Origin: Acidobacteriota bacterium
Lineage (GTDB): Bacteria > Acidobacteriota > Thermoanaerobaculia > Multivoradales > JAHEKO01
Length of the DNA stretch: 12,853 nucleotides
Assembly (NCBI GenBank): GCA_030610025.1
Contig: JAUWSP010000020.1
Location: forward strand, 1-12,853
Direction of reading: 5' to 3'
Shown here: in pieces, positions 12,802-12,853 of the stretch
Numbering within the stretch: position 1 is the first letter of the stretch
Layout of the letters: each line of letters begins with the position of its first letter
Program-made: the position numbers and the translations under genes
Notes under the pieces: model-generated
What the model saw: only the letters and a program-made list of their open reading frames with translations
Database searches by the model: none
What the model was told of the DNA's origin: nothing

Positions 12802-12853
12802 CTATTCTCCCATCCGCTGCAAGAACCCCCTGAGGTCCCCACGCCGAACCCTG
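12802..12853 (-). CDS. C-terminal end of a probable excisionase/MerR-type HTH protein (partial)
   Basis: On the minus strand one frame enters from the window edge and ends at TAG (12804-12802), giving the 16 residues RVRRGDLRGFLQRMGE. This matches the usual end of small winged helix-turn-helix domains of the excisionase (HTH_17) type, where a strand with RVRR leads into a DL..FL helix. Only 16 residues are visible, so the call rests on pattern recognition. An inverted repeat, CAGGGGG (12795-12801) and CCCCCTG (12826-12832), spans its stop. Confidence 0.4.
   Translation of the reverse strand, partial: RVRRGDLRGFLQRMGE

Noticed and set aside
1..12853. CRISPR array, insertion sequence, rRNA or tRNA genes
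   Set aside because: No regularly spaced identical repeats, no transposase-like frame and no RNA gene signature were seen; the only repeats are the local ones at 12560-12741.

Overview
The window is about 12.9 kb of GC-rich bacterial DNA with dense gene packing, many 4-7 bp start/stop overlaps, a lipoprotein signal peptide on a solute-binding protein, and a sigma-54-type regulator. This fits a Gram-negative bacterium. The gene styles and the rpmA-obg-nadD-rsfS order would suit Acidobacteriota or a deltaproteobacterial-like lineage, but I cannot place it firmly from sequence alone. Nothing looks like a phage, plasmid or CRISPR locus.

Layout. (1) 1-98: the last 31 codons of an unrecognised protein. 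(2) 99-388: a gene-free stretch with three successive inverted repeats in front of gcvT. (3) 389-2410, plus strand: glycine cleavage T-protein (gcvT), H-protein (gcvH) and a small four-helix membrane protein; gcvP is not here. (4) 7106-2424, minus strand: a tight operon with a peptide/nickel-type ABC transporter solute-binding lipoprotein, two permeases, and the queuosine enzyme queA, whose start overlaps the stop of the second permease. No ATPase gene is in the cluster. (5) 7223-8626, plus strand: a membrane sensor histidine kinase, divergent from the transporter operon. (6) 8787-8623, minus strand: a 54-residue cysteine-rich (zinc-ribbon-like) protein that is easy to miss and whose stop codon overlaps the kinase stop tail to tail. 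(7) 8967-12533, plus strand: rplU-rpmA-obg-nadD-rsfS and then an AAA+ sigma-54 activator-like protein, the last four genes linked by ATGA/GTGA overlaps. A good promoter precedes rplU. (8) 12534-12801: a G-rich, repeat-rich intergenic region. (9) 12802-12853, minus strand: what looks like the C-terminal end of an excisionase/MerR-type helix-turn-helix protein.

How the genes work together. gcvT and gcvH are two of the components of the glycine cleavage system, feeding methylene-tetrahydrofolate. The rplU operon makes two large-subunit ribosomal proteins, two ribosome assembly/silencing factors (Obg, RsfS) and an NAD biosynthesis enzyme, a common bacterial grouping. The AAA+ protein at its end is unusual: it keeps the GAFTGA sigma-54 contact loop, arginine fingers and a Fis-type helix-turn-helix, but its Walker A lysine is Arg, its Walker B glutamate is His, and its sensor I is changed. 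It is the most interesting coding observation here. I see no obvious new multi-gene defence or mobile system; the best leads are this degenerate activator, the cysteine-rich small protein, the queA-transporter coupling and the repeat-rich 3' intergenic region.
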